19,364 nt of DNA from Planctomycetales bacterium (GCA_030673005.1 DAOVFI010000011.1:1-19364); one strand, 5' to 3'; shown: positions 1 to 6,743, counted from the stretch's first letter. Notes: generated by a model from the letters alone, not told the origin. Made by a program: numbers and translations.

Positions 1-416
1 ATCCTGCCGTCCTCGACGATCGCATCGGCAAACAGCGTGTGATACAGCAGTTTAACGCCGGCTTCGGCGGCCATTTGCTCGAGGGCGAGTTTCATCCCCT
101 CCAGTTCGAAATCGGCGATCCCGCCTTCATAGACGCCATAACCCATATCCACGACGCGCCTGACCGCCTCGAAAGCAATCCCGCCGACGACGCGGACATC
201 GGTGCCCCACTCCGTGAACAGGCAGATGCGGTTATGCCCGCCGGCTGTCGCTATGCCGCCGAGACAGTTGGTCTGTTCGATCAGCAGCGTTATCGCGCCG
301 GTCCTGGCCGAGGCCAAAGCCGCCGAAAACCCCGCCGGCCCCCCGCCGCAGACCAGCACGTCCACTTCGTCATAAACAGCGCTTTTACTCGCCGGTTCAT
401 AAACTGCCTTCGACAC
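1..416 (-). CDS. FAD-dependent oxidoreductase, N-terminal part (runs off left edge)
   Basis: About 138 N-terminal codons are present; the gene continues beyond position 1. The start is GTG at 416-414, chosen because a GGAGG ribosome-binding site lies 7 nt upstream and the conserved dinucleotide-binding fold begins soon after. Residues 18-30 (VDVLVCGGGPAGF) give the beta-strand and GxGxxG-type loop that binds the ADP part of FAD, with an acidic residue (E47) at the end of the second strand. CLGGIATAG (51-59) follows, as in the FAD_oxidored (PF12831-like) group often seen in planctomycetes. What is known of the family: flavin-dependent redox enzymes with varied and often unknown substrates. No signal peptide is seen, so cytoplasmic location is likely. 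The substrate cannot be inferred because the C-terminal part is missing. The gene is divergent from the aspartate kinase gene, with a repeat element between them. Confidence 0.85.
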   Translation of the reverse strand, partial: MSKAVYEPASKSAVYDEVDVLVCGGGPAGFSAALASARTGAITLLIEQTNCLGGIATAGGHNRICLFTEWGTDVRVVGGIAFEAVRRVVDMGYGVYEGGIADFELEGMKLALEQMAAEAGVKLLYHTLFADAIVEDGR

Positions 417-526
417 CGTCAAACCTCCATAATTTCCAGGCCCGGAGCAGGGAAGACACTTGGCAAACCAGGCCGGTTTGCCTTATGGTACTCTGGCCCT
501 GGTATTCTGTAACAGGTTATTTGATG

Positions 527-637
527 GGTGGCACGGTCAAGCCGGAGCGCAGCGCAGGCTTGGCCGTGACGATCCTCAAACACGGCCAAGGAAAGGGTCA
601 AGGCCTAACGGCCTCAACCTTCCTTGACCGTGCCACC
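527..637. repeat. Intergenic inverted-repeat element with GGTGGCAC ends
   Basis: The outer arms GGTGGCACGGTCAAG (527-541) and CTTGACCGTGCCACC (623-637) are perfect 15-bp inverted repeats. Inside them, CTTGGCCGTG (559-568) and CACGGCCAAG (581-590) form a second perfect pair. A small AGGCC-TAAC-GGCCT stem (601-614) follows. The 10-mer CACGG(T/C)CAAG thus occurs four times in alternating orientation. It lies in the ~300-bp gap between the divergent oxidoreductase and aspartate kinase genes, and no coding frame there is convincing. It may be a structured RNA, a cruciform or a non-autonomous repeat. The ends resemble the elements at 15514-15581 and 10801-10823. Confidence 0.75.
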
Positions 638-717
638 AAACTCGTCAAATCAGGTGTTACATGGTACCAGGCCAACCGGGTGAATTTATTATACGACGGA
701 AAGCGAGTAAAGCGGCA

Positions 718-2019
718 ATGAGTATTGTGGTAATGAAATTCGGCGGTACGTCCGTGGCCGATAGTGAGATGATCCGGTCAGCGGCGCGGCGCGCCGTCCA
801 AGCCCGGCAGCGCGGGCACAAGGTAGTTGCGGTCGTCTCGGCCATGGGCAATACAACCGACCGGCTGATCGATCTGGCAGGACAGATAACGCGCCGGCCC
901 TCCAGGCGCGAGATGGACCAACTGCTGTCCACCGGCGAACAGGTAACCATCGCGTTGATGGCGATGGCGATTGAGGATATGGGAGTCCCTTCCGTCAGTT
1001 TCACAGCTGGGCAGATCAGGATAATCACCGACGACGTCCACGGCCAGGCAAAGATAAGGCGGATTAACGCTCATAGCATCGTCCGCGAACTGGACGCCGG
1101 AAGGATCGTCATCGTCGCCGGCTTCCAGGGCGTAACCGAAACCGGCGAGGTTACCACTCTCGGCAGGGGCGGCTCGAACCTTACGCTCGTGGCGGTCGCC
1201 GCCGCTATCGACGCCAAATTCTGCGAAAACTACACCGACGTGGACGGCGTCTATACCGCAGACCCCCGCCTCGTGCCCGGCGCGCGAAAGATCGACCGGA
1301 TCACCTACGACGAGATGATGGAATTGTCTTCCCAGGGCGCCTCGGTGCTGCACAACCGGGCGGTGGGGTTCGCCAAAAAACACAATGTGCCAATTCACGT
1401 TCGAAGCAGTCTTCACAATAGAAGAGGAACAATGATCGTGTCAGAGACAGAGGAAATGGAACGGATCGTCGTCAACGCCGTCGCGCTGAAAAAGCACCTC
1501 GCCGGCATCAGCCTGAAGAACGTCCCCGACAGACCCGGCATGGCGGCGACGGTCTTTCACGCACTGGCCGCCGCCAAAATCGTGGTGGACGACATCATCC
1601 AGACGGAAACCACACCGAAACTCGCGACGATTTCCTTCACCGTGGACCTGTCCGCCCTGCCGGCGGTCCGCAAACTCTGCCGGAAAATGTGCCGGCAGAT
1701 AAAGGGAGTAACCGCCGAATTCGAGAAGGACCTGGCCAAGGTCTCCGTAGTGGGCCTGGGCATGCGCGTCCATACAGGCGTGGCCGAGCGAATGTTCGCC
1801 GCCCTCGCAAGCGGCGGAATCAACATCAGAGATATAACCACCAGCGAAATAAAAATCTCATGCATCATCAAACGGGCCGAGGGCGCAAAGGCGCTCCGCC
1901 TGGTACACGACGCCTTCGAACTGGGCAGAAAGAAAAAACCCGCCGCGAAAACAACCAAAAAGAAAAAAACCGCAAAGAAGAAAAAGACGAAAAAGAAAAC
2001 CGCTGCGAAGAAGAAATAA
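718..2019 (+). CDS. lysC: Aspartate kinase with lysine-rich C-terminal tail
   Basis: Phosphorylates L-aspartate to aspartyl-4-phosphate, the first step toward lysine, threonine, methionine and diaminopimelate; cytoplasmic. From ATG 718 the protein has 433 residues. KFGGTSV (7-13) is the nucleotide/catalytic-lysine motif, GRGGSN (149-154) the glycine loop, and DVDGVYTADPR (174-184) the aspartate-kinase signature. Two ACT domains follow (about 262-335 and 341-405), implying allosteric control by an amino-acid end product. An in-frame ATG at 661 would add 19 residues, but family members start just before KFGGTSV. A possible -10 box (TATTAT, 687-692) would also put the transcript start downstream of 661. 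Two oddities: the usual Asp of GRGGSD is Asn154, and the last 30 residues are a tail with 18 lysines. The next gene starts 84 bp downstream on the same strand. Confidence 0.93.
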   Translation: MSIVVMKFGGTSVADSEMIRSAARRAVQARQRGHKVVAVVSAMGNTTDRLIDLAGQITRRPSRREMDQLLSTGEQVTIALMAMAIEDMGVPSVSFTAGQIRIITDDVHGQAKIRRINAHSIVRELDAGRIVIVAGFQGVTETGEVTTLGRGGSNLTLVAVAAAIDAKFCENYTDVDGVYTADPRLVPGARKIDRITYDEMMELSSQGASVLHNRAVGFAKKHNVPIHVRSSLHNRRGTMIVSETEEMERIVVNAVALKKHLAGISLKNVPDRPGMAATVFHALAAAKIVVDDIIQTETTPKLATISFTVDLSALPAVRKLCRKMCRQIKGVTAEFEKDLAKVSVVGLGMRVHTGVAERMFAALASGGINIRDITTSEIKISCIIKRAEGAKALRLVHDAFELGRKKKPAAKTTKKKKTAKKKKTKKKTAAKKK

Positions 2020-2045
2020 TCCGCTACCTGAATGTAAATAACCTC

Positions 2046-2075
2046 ACATCCCACAGTTAGCTATCTGTGGGCTGT
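2046..2075. repeat. 30-bp imperfect palindrome, copy 1 (possible terminator)
   Basis: A 30-bp palindrome with two mismatched positions; the central stem is CCCACAG/CTGTGGG around TTAGCTAT. It closely matches the perfect palindrome at 6650-6679, including flanking bases on the right (CTGTGGGCTGT then GGTTT). It sits just after the aspartate kinase stop and could end that transcript, although no strong T-run follows. It is either a terminator or a dispersed palindromic repeat. Confidence 0.6.
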
Positions 2076-2103
2076 GGTTTATTGCAGGTTCGACATACCG
2101 AAG

Positions 2104-2745
2104 ATGCCAAAGCGTAAACGGTCCGCCAAACTGACCCGTCGCAGTCGGCGATTGCGATACGCCGTCAGGAAGTTATTCTGGATGGTCGTTATCATCGCGT
2201 TAGCGGCCGCCCTCTATTTTATCGACCGGGCGGGCTTCTTCGGCAGGGCGCCGTTAAGCGACTGGGAGAAATACCACGACAGGCAATTCAAGGTCGTCAA
2301 AATCATCGACGGCGATACGCTCGACGTGGACATTCCCGATGGCCGATCCGACCACACTCGCATCCGCCTCTGGGGCGTCGATACGCCCGAAACCGTCAAG
2401 CCGAACACACCCGTCGAGCACTTCGGCCCGGAAGCCTCCCTGTTCACCAAGTCCCTGGCAATGGGTAGAACCGTTACGCTGAAACTCCACCGGCCTAAGA
2501 TACGCGACCGGTATAAAAGGCTTCTTGCATACCTGATCCTGCCCGACGGGCGGAACCTGTGCGAGGAAATCATCGCCACCGGCCACGGATACGCCGACCC
2601 GCGATTCGACCATTCGCTCAAACGCCGCTTCAAACAGGCCCAGAACGAGGCAAAGCAGGCGCAACGCGGACTCTGGAAAAACGTAACCGACGCCAACCTG
2701 CCCTACTACTACCGGGGAAAACTCCGTCTCCCGAAGCCGGAATAG
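2104..2745 (+). CDS. Membrane-anchored thermonuclease-like (SNase) nuclease
   Basis: Predicted calcium-dependent phosphodiesterase of the staphylococcal nuclease family, which cleaves DNA and RNA. From ATG 2104 it has 213 residues. A very basic N-terminus (1-23) is followed by one membrane helix (about 24-41), so the catalytic domain should face outside the cytoplasm. The SNase fold starts near residue 62. The expected active-site residues are all present: the IIDGDTLDVDI acidic loop (67-77), R88, D93 and E96 in RIRLWGVDTPE, and R139 in YKRLLAYL. The frame is open to a GTG at 2074, but that lies in the palindromic repeat, so ATG 2104 is preferred; its ribosome-binding site is weak. It probably degrades extracellular or periplasmic nucleic acid. 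The link to the aspartate kinase gene upstream looks positional only. Confidence 0.88.
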   Translation: MPKRKRSAKLTRRSRRLRYAVRKLFWMVVIIALAAALYFIDRAGFFGRAPLSDWEKYHDRQFKVVKIIDGDTLDVDIPDGRSDHTRIRLWGVDTPETVKPNTPVEHFGPEASLFTKSLAMGRTVTLKLHRPKIRDRYKRLLAYLILPDGRNLCEEIIATGHGYADPRFDHSLKRRFKQAQNEAKQAQRGLWKNVTDANLPYYYRGKLRLPKPE

Positions 2746-2819
2746 ATTTTTTTCGTCAATCCCCATTTCCCCTGCGGTTTTCAGAGCCAAATGTCCGATG
2801 TAAGAGAAGGAAGGTTCCG

Positions 2820-2867
2820 GTGATTCGCACCGGCGCGGAAAAAAGCCCCGTCAGAGATGGAAAATAA
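2820..2867 (+). CDS. Possible 15-residue leader peptide overlapping next gene
   Basis: A strong purine-rich ribosome-binding site (GAGAAGGAAGG, about 2803-2813) is correctly spaced from a GTG at 2820. The GTG opens a 15-codon frame (begins VIRTGAEKSP) ending at TAA 2865-2867, which overlaps the ATG (2857) of the following gene in another frame. The following gene has no evident ribosome-binding site of its own, and its frame has a TGA at 2821. Translation of this short frame could therefore load ribosomes onto the downstream start. This is an inference from spacing only; the peptide has no recognisable features. Confidence 0.25.
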   Translation: MIRTGAEKSPVRDGK

Positions 2868-3411
2868 CCGTCAGGGAAGGCGTTTTGTAACTTTTTCAGG
2901 CCCGGACTCGACATTCAACGAGAACCCGGCCCGTCGAAGACGTTCGGGCGGGGGAGTCGCTGGATTCATCATCTTTACCGCCGTGGGTGTGCTGACGCTG
3001 GCCGGAGCGGTCCTGCTGCCTGAGTATGCCGCACTGGTCGATATTCGCGCCAAGCGCGACGTCCTGGCCCACCACGTCCGGTGCGAGGAAAAACTTACCG
3101 CCTACAGCGACCGGATGATCCGCGCCGTCCAGGATGACCCCGTGCTCCTGGCGCGTCTGATGATCCGACACGGAAATTACCGCCCGATGGGATGCGAAAC
3201 CGTGAAATTCGATTCCGCCCCGCCGGACCGATCCGTCCCCCAGCGCATCCTTGACGAAGCGCTGAATCCGCCGCAGCCGAACGAAAACCGCCATCTGGTT
3301 CGTGCGGGACTGTGGGTGAACGACCCGGCCACCAGCGTCAGCCTGATCCTGCTGGCGATGGGGATACTCACAGCCGGCGTGGTCCTGTTCAGACCGACCT
3401 TGCCGGAGTGA
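2857..3411 (+). CDS. Conserved-looking two-TM protein of unknown function
   Basis: A 184-residue protein I cannot assign. Visible layout: a basic N-terminal region ending in RRRR (26-29), a first membrane helix (about 33-56), a short helical stretch rich in charged residues (57-93) with DDPVLLARLMIRHGNYRP after it (93-110), a proline-rich linker (121-143), and a C-terminal membrane helix (158-178). One TM followed by a heptad-like helix recalls the FtsB/DivIC septum proteins, but the second TM and short coil argue against a confident assignment. ATG 2857 is the only start, because an in-frame TGA lies at 2821. It lacks a good ribosome-binding site and may depend on the short frame at 2820-2867. 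It is the last plus-strand gene before the terminator at 3481-3578. Confidence 0.75.
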   Translation: MENNRQGRRFVTFSGPDSTFNENPARRRRSGGGVAGFIIFTAVGVLTLAGAVLLPEYAALVDIRAKRDVLAHHVRCEEKLTAYSDRMIRAVQDDPVLLARLMIRHGNYRPMGCETVKFDSAPPDRSVPQRILDEALNPPQPNENRHLVRAGLWVNDPATSVSLILLAMGILTAGVVLFRPTLPE

Positions 3412-3480
3412 TTCTGACATTCTTCCACCAACAAGATTCCCGATCACCCCTTTCCGATGTGTTTGCTAAGTTCCGCATAG

Positions 3481-3578
3481 AAAAAAAGCCTGCAGATGAG
3501 TCCGAAGGACGAATCTGCCGGAACGTCTGCCCCACGGAAGCTCTTCCGGCAGATTCGCTTCGCTCATCTGCCGGCTTT
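3481..3578 (-). terminator. Long-stem terminator built from two head-to-head hairpins
   Basis: Arms 3485-3523 and 3544-3578 are inverted repeats with few mismatches (AATCTGCCGGAA pairs with TTCCGGCAGATT; AAAGCC pairs with GGCTTT). Read on the minus strand, the stem is followed by a run of seven T (3487-3481), so it fits an intrinsic terminator for the peptidase gene ending at 3592. Each arm also folds on its own: CAGAT-GA-stem-GA-ATCTG, with GTCC-GAA-GGAC in the left arm and GC-GAA-GC in the right. It lies between convergent genes and may also stop plus-strand transcription, though the T-run is only on one side. Confidence 0.7.
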
Positions 3579-3591
3579 AGTTGTAGTCGTA

Positions 3592-4539
3592 CTAGCGAGA
3601 ACGCCAGTTCAGCGCCATCACCCATTTGAGGTAATCGGATTCGACCTTTTCCAGGTTCGCGCCGAAGATTTTCTCGACGGCCTTGACCGAGGCGTCTTTG
3701 CCGTCGTGGTGGTCGCGATAGTACCGATAAAACTTTTGCAGCAGGCGACGTTCCTGCATATACATCACAAAATATCTCGCCTGGGCGTAGTTCAGTCCGC
3801 GCTGCGGGCCGTAGAAATCGTCGCGTGTGATTAACTCGCGAAGCGGGCGCAGCCGCCTGTCACGAATCGCCTTCTTCAGCGCCGGCAGACGCCAGTTGAC
3901 CAGCCCTATTATCCGGTCCGGAAGCACACGGCACTGTTCATGCAGACTCGCCAGGCCCTCGTTGAACCACAACGGCACTGCCGGGAAATCGTACACAATC
4001 AATGCATGCGTCAGTTCGTGAACAAGCGTGCCCGTACCCGTGGCGATGTTCATCACCATCGTCCGGTCGTTTGGACGGTAATAACCGAAATGCGGGGGTT
4101 TCTTGTTGTTGTACAATTTCTTCGCCCAGTGTCGGTAGGTTTTCGCATCCCGAAACAGCAGGACGGTGATGACGTGCGTCGGTTTCCGCCGGAAATACCT
4201 CTTCCACATGGCGCGGGCGGGCGCGATGACGCTGCCACGGGCCATTTCCCGAACGCGCCGGGCCGGCATATTACTGATAACCACAAAGGGAGGACGAACA
4301 ACGGCGTGGAAATTACTGTCCAGGCGCGCCAGCATCGCCTTTGCCGTATCGTCAGCGGCCCGAATGAGCCGTTTTGAAGGATATGTCGCCGGTTGACTCG
4401 GTAAAGTGGCGGTAGTCGTCGTGGCGGTTCTTGAAGTCGCAGCAGTCGGGCGACTCCGCCCGGCTGCGTCAAAGGCAAAACCAAACACCGCCGCCGCAAG
4501 AAACGCCGCACACCTGATAGGGTCAACGCGCCGCCGCAT
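3592..4539 (-). CDS. Secreted gluzincin (peptidase MA-like) zinc-protease-type protein
   Basis: A 315-residue protein with an N-terminal signal sequence (hydrophobic 9-24), a Thr/Ala-rich linker (33-50) and a metallopeptidase-like domain. HELTH (174-178) within GTLVHELTHALIVYDF is the HExxH zinc site, and WFNEGLA (191-197) supplies the downstream glutamate typical of gluzincins of the peptidase MA-like/DUF1570 type. All three metal ligands and the catalytic Glu appear present, so activity is plausible. The target is unknown; export implies an envelope or extracellular role. The start ATG (4539) has AAGG shortly upstream. It follows the sigma factor gene by 32 bp in the same direction, so the two are probably co-transcribed, and a strong terminator follows at 3481-3578. 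Confidence 0.82.
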   Translation of the reverse strand: MRRRVDPIRCAAFLAAAVFGFAFDAAGRSRPTAATSRTATTTTATLPSQPATYPSKRLIRAADDTAKAMLARLDSNFHAVVRPPFVVISNMPARRVREMARGSVIAPARAMWKRYFRRKPTHVITVLLFRDAKTYRHWAKKLYNNKKPPHFGYYRPNDRTMVMNIATGTGTLVHELTHALIVYDFPAVPLWFNEGLASLHEQCRVLPDRIIGLVNWRLPALKKAIRDRRLRPLRELITRDDFYGPQRGLNYAQARYFVMYMQERRLLQKFYRYYRDHHDGKDASVKAVEKIFGANLEKVESDYLKWVMALNWRSR

Positions 4540-4571
4540 AATTAACCTTATTCATCTTCAGGATTATTCCG

Positions 4572-6245
4572 TCATCGCATCAGGTCTGCGCCGATGGGCT
4601 TGAGCATTGAGCGGAGTTTTTCCATGGCGCGGCGCTCGATCTGTCGGACTCGCTCCTTGGAGATTCCCATCCGTCGGCTGATTTGCTCGAGCGTCTGTGT
4701 CCGCCCGGCCGAATCCAGACCGAAATGCCCGACGACTATCGACCGCTCGCGCGCCGACAACTGCGCCAGTACCACCTCCAGAGATTCGCGCAACTCCGAC
4801 AGCGAGGTGGCATGGGGATCGTACCTTTCCAGCGGACCGACCAGGTCAAGCACCTCCTCTGCGCCGGTGACGAAGCGGTCCAGAAGGTATCGCTCCTTCG
4901 GGACCGACCTGGCGAAATTCTTCATTATTGCCCACGAAGCGTATGTGGAGAATTTGAAGCCTCGGGAGTAGTCAAATTTTTCGACTGCCCGCATAAGCGA
5001 AACGTTCCCGTCGCTGACGAGTTCCAGCAGCGTCTGCGGGCCGCTGAGGTGCTTTCGGGCGATTGAAACGACCAGGCGTAGATTGGCGCGGATTATCCCG
5101 TTCTTGACGACCTCGACCTGTGCAAGCAGTCGCTCGATCCGCCCCAGCGCTGCGGCCCGTATGTGATTCAGGTCCAGTTCCTTTCTGAGCCGGTCGGCGC
5201 GGTACTTGAGATAATTGTACTTGCGAAACGTCCACCGCTCCTGCTTGGTCGTCAATAATGGTATTTCGTACAAACTCGCCAGGTACGGCGGCAGATCCTT
5301 CGGAACGCGGGGGTGTTTGGGTTTGCCATCGGAAGTCTCTGAAGGCGGTTCGGTGAGGACTAATTCATCGGCGCCGGGCAGATCGAACTGCGGATTGTAA
5401 ATATAGTCGATCTTGCGCTCCAGCAGATGCCTGGCCCGCATCTCATTGACAATCCGGTAAATGCTGCCGCGGGTCCGCCCGTACCGCCGCGCCAGGGACC
5501 AGACGGGAACGCCGTGGAGAAAACAGCGATAGATAACCTCCCTTGCATTTGCGTCCAGAGGCGCCGCGTGGTCGGGAAAGATCGCCCTGGCAGGTTTGTG
5601 ACGATCGTGGCTGCGGATGGTGTAGCGGATGGTCTCCGGCGCCCTTCCGGTCCGGGCCGAAAGGCGCCTGACAACCTCCTGCATGGAACACTTGCTGCGA
5701 TTGACCATGCGCCTGGCGCGGCGGATGATGTCGTCGCGCTCGACCTTGCTCAGACGCGTGAACCTTGCCGACCGTAAAATCGCACGCCGGCGGCGCTTTG
5801 CGAAGGAACGAACGGAACTCTCCAGAAACGCCACCCGCTTCCTGCCGTCGTCGAACAACACTCGCCTTGCCACCAGCCCACGTCTCCGCCAGCGCTGGAT
5901 CGTCTTGGTCGTAACGTCAAACCTCTGCGCCAGCGAAGACGTGTCGCAAACCGGCTCGTCGTATTCACTGACCCGAAGATCGAAACTGTCGCAGATGTCC
6001 AGGATCAACCGGCGGAGGTCCGACTGCAGGGCCTCGGACGATAACGGCTCTATCGGCTCGCGCCGGCGGGGACGATACCCCGTCAGGCGATACACAACCA
6101 ACTCGTAAGGATATTCCAGGCCCGGTTTGATAATACTCAAAAAGGCCTCGGCCGAATCAACATAACCCTTCCGCAAACGAACAGGGCCTGCCCGCAATTG
6201 CTTGGCTAACTCCCCTACGTGTTTGTTCCGATAACCTTGCACCAC
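4572..6245 (-). CDS. RNA polymerase sigma-70 family factor with long HTH-rich N-terminal extension
   Basis: A 557-residue protein. The C-terminal ~240 residues are a sigma-70 core: NLRLVVSIARKHL (388-400) and the VEKFDYSRGFKFSTYASWAI stretch (421-440) are region 2, which binds core polymerase and melts the -10 box. The segment 490-550, ending in ISKERVRQIERRAMEKLR (528-545), is region 4, the -35-binding helix-turn-helix. Region 3 is missing or reduced to a ~35-residue linker. The first ~320 residues are not typical of RpoD. They contain three helix-turn-helix-like segments: 102-126 (MerR-like, SLAQRFDVTTKTIQRWRRRG), 186-212, and 248-275 (SLARRYGRTRGSIYRIVNEM). The start is GTG at 6245 or the next GTG at 6242, 4-7 nt after GGGAAGG. 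A good promoter precedes it. It is likely a lineage-specific alternative sigma factor whose extension may bind upstream DNA; its regulon is unknown. Confidence 0.9.
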   Translation of the reverse strand: MVQGYRNKHVGELAKQLRAGPVRLRKGYVDSAEAFLSIIKPGLEYPYELVVYRLTGYRPRRREPIEPLSSEALQSDLRRLILDICDSFDLRVSEYDEPVCDTSSLAQRFDVTTKTIQRWRRRGLVARRVLFDDGRKRVAFLESSVRSFAKRRRRAILRSARFTRLSKVERDDIIRRARRMVNRSKCSMQEVVRRLSARTGRAPETIRYTIRSHDRHKPARAIFPDHAAPLDANAREVIYRCFLHGVPVWSLARRYGRTRGSIYRIVNEMRARHLLERKIDYIYNPQFDLPGADELVLTEPPSETSDGKPKHPRVPKDLPPYLASLYEIPLLTTKQERWTFRKYNYLKYRADRLRKELDLNHIRAAALGRIERLLAQVEVVKNGIIRANLRLVVSIARKHLSGPQTLLELVSDGNVSLMRAVEKFDYSRGFKFSTYASWAIMKNFARSVPKERYLLDRFVTGAEEVLDLVGPLERYDPHATSLSELRESLEVVLAQLSARERSIVVGHFGLDSAGRTQTLEQISRRMGISKERVRQIERRAMEKLRSMLKPIGADLMR

Positions 6246-6265
6246 TTTGCCTTCCCGCTGTTTCC

Positions 6266-6294
6266 ATTATCGCCTGCACCGGCGAAAATCGCAA
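6266..6294 (-). promoter_or_regulatory. Sigma-70-type promoter for the sigma factor gene
   Basis: On the minus strand TTGCGA (6294-6289) is separated by exactly 17 nt from GATAAT (6271-6266). The predicted transcript start near 6259 gives a leader of only about 14 nt, containing the GGGAAGG ribosome-binding site. Confidence 0.6.
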
Positions 6295-6309
6295 GGACTT
6301 CACATGCCT

Positions 6310-6337
6310 TTGGTAAAAAAGGAGGACTGAAAATAAT
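6310..6337 (+). promoter_or_regulatory. Possible promoter of an orphan plus-strand transcript
   Basis: TTGGTA (6310-6315), a 16-nt spacer and AATAAT (6332-6337) match sigma-70 boxes at 4/6 and 5/6. No plus-strand gene follows, but an intrinsic terminator does (6459-6500). Confidence 0.35.
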
Positions 6338-6343
6338 AGTGCA

Positions 6344-6500
6344 CAGACTGTGCCAAAGACTGCACGTCCTCACTACGCGATACTTATATCACTGCAAACA
6401 AAGGTGATAAACACGCCGACCCGTGCGGGACACAACGGGACTTACCCGTCCTTGGGGGAATATTACCCACTCTTTCCTCCCCATGTGGGTAATATTTTTT
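6344..6500 (+). ncRNA. Candidate small RNA (promoter- and terminator-bracketed)
   Basis: The ~157-nt stretch runs from the predicted start of the promoter at 6310-6337 to a T-run after a perfect 12-bp hairpin. It also contains small stems such as GCACAG-A-CTGTGC (6341-6353) and ACGGG-ACTTA-CCCGT. A GTG-started 22-codon frame (6340-6408) lies at the beginning, but its composition is not convincing. I do not recognise a known RNA family. It lies upstream of, and divergent from, the sigma factor gene, so it could regulate it or act elsewhere. It is a prediction from signals only. Confidence 0.3.
6459..6500 (+). terminator. Intrinsic terminator (12-bp perfect stem, T-run)
   Basis: AATATTACCCAC (6459-6470) and GTGGGTAATATT (6485-6496) form a perfect 12-bp stem with a 14-nt loop, and T6 (6495-6500) follows on the plus strand. 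On the minus strand the same hairpin is followed by C5, so it fits plus-strand termination. All flanking protein genes are on the minus strand, so no coding transcript explains it. Confidence 0.6.
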
Positions 6501-6649
6501 GACAGTTCAGAAATCGCGGATAAAAAAAGGGGAAAAATCGCCAAACAGCAAGCCGTACCTGTGGCGTGGTTTGCCGTTTAGCGCTGTCGATACGCCTTGT
6601 ACTGGTTTTTGGTTTTTAGAGCACTTTATGTCAATATGTAACGAGTAAC

Positions 6650-6679
6650 ACAGCCCACAGAAAGCTTTCTGTGGGCTGT
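6650..6679. repeat. 30-bp perfect palindrome, copy 2 (possible terminator)
   Basis: A perfect 30-bp palindrome: ACAGCCCACAGAAAG (6650-6664) followed by its reverse complement. It is closely related to the imperfect copy at 2046-2075. It lies 65 bp after the stop of the lipoprotein gene (minus strand) and could end that transcript, although there is no strong T-run. The rest of 6246-6743 (498 bp) holds the sigma-gene promoter and the putative small RNA; I see nothing clear in 6501-6649 or 6680-6743. Confidence 0.65.
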
Positions 6680-6743
6680 CGGTTTCATGCCGGAGAAGTC
6701 TATTCGCTACAAAATCTTGTTAACTGCTCAAATTACTCCCCTA

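Noticed and set aside
39..512. 157-codon plus-strand frame at the left edge
   Set aside because: It lies opposite the FAD-dependent oxidoreductase, whose FAD-binding motif and ribosome-binding site are clear; the plus frame has no motif.
419..601. 60-codon minus-strand frame upstream of the oxidoreductase
   Set aside because: It overlaps the inverted-repeat element, has no ribosome-binding site and no recognisable features.
1921..2019. Frameshift producing the lysine-rich tail of aspartate kinase
   Set aside because: The tail mixes AAA and AAG with regularly placed Ala and Thr codons and ends at a clean stop. Neither alternative frame continues an ACT-domain sequence, so the tail seems genuinely encoded.
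3493..3554. Functional hammerhead ribozyme
   Set aside because: The core has A instead of the needed U4 and a reversed 15.1/16.1 pair, and the flanks can pair into a simple hairpin. Kept only as a resemblance in the findings.
6219..6407. 62-codon plus-strand frame at the sigma factor start
   Set aside because: It overlaps the sigma gene start and promoter. It has no ribosome-binding site at its start, and its composition is unlike that of a protein. A small RNA explains the signals better.
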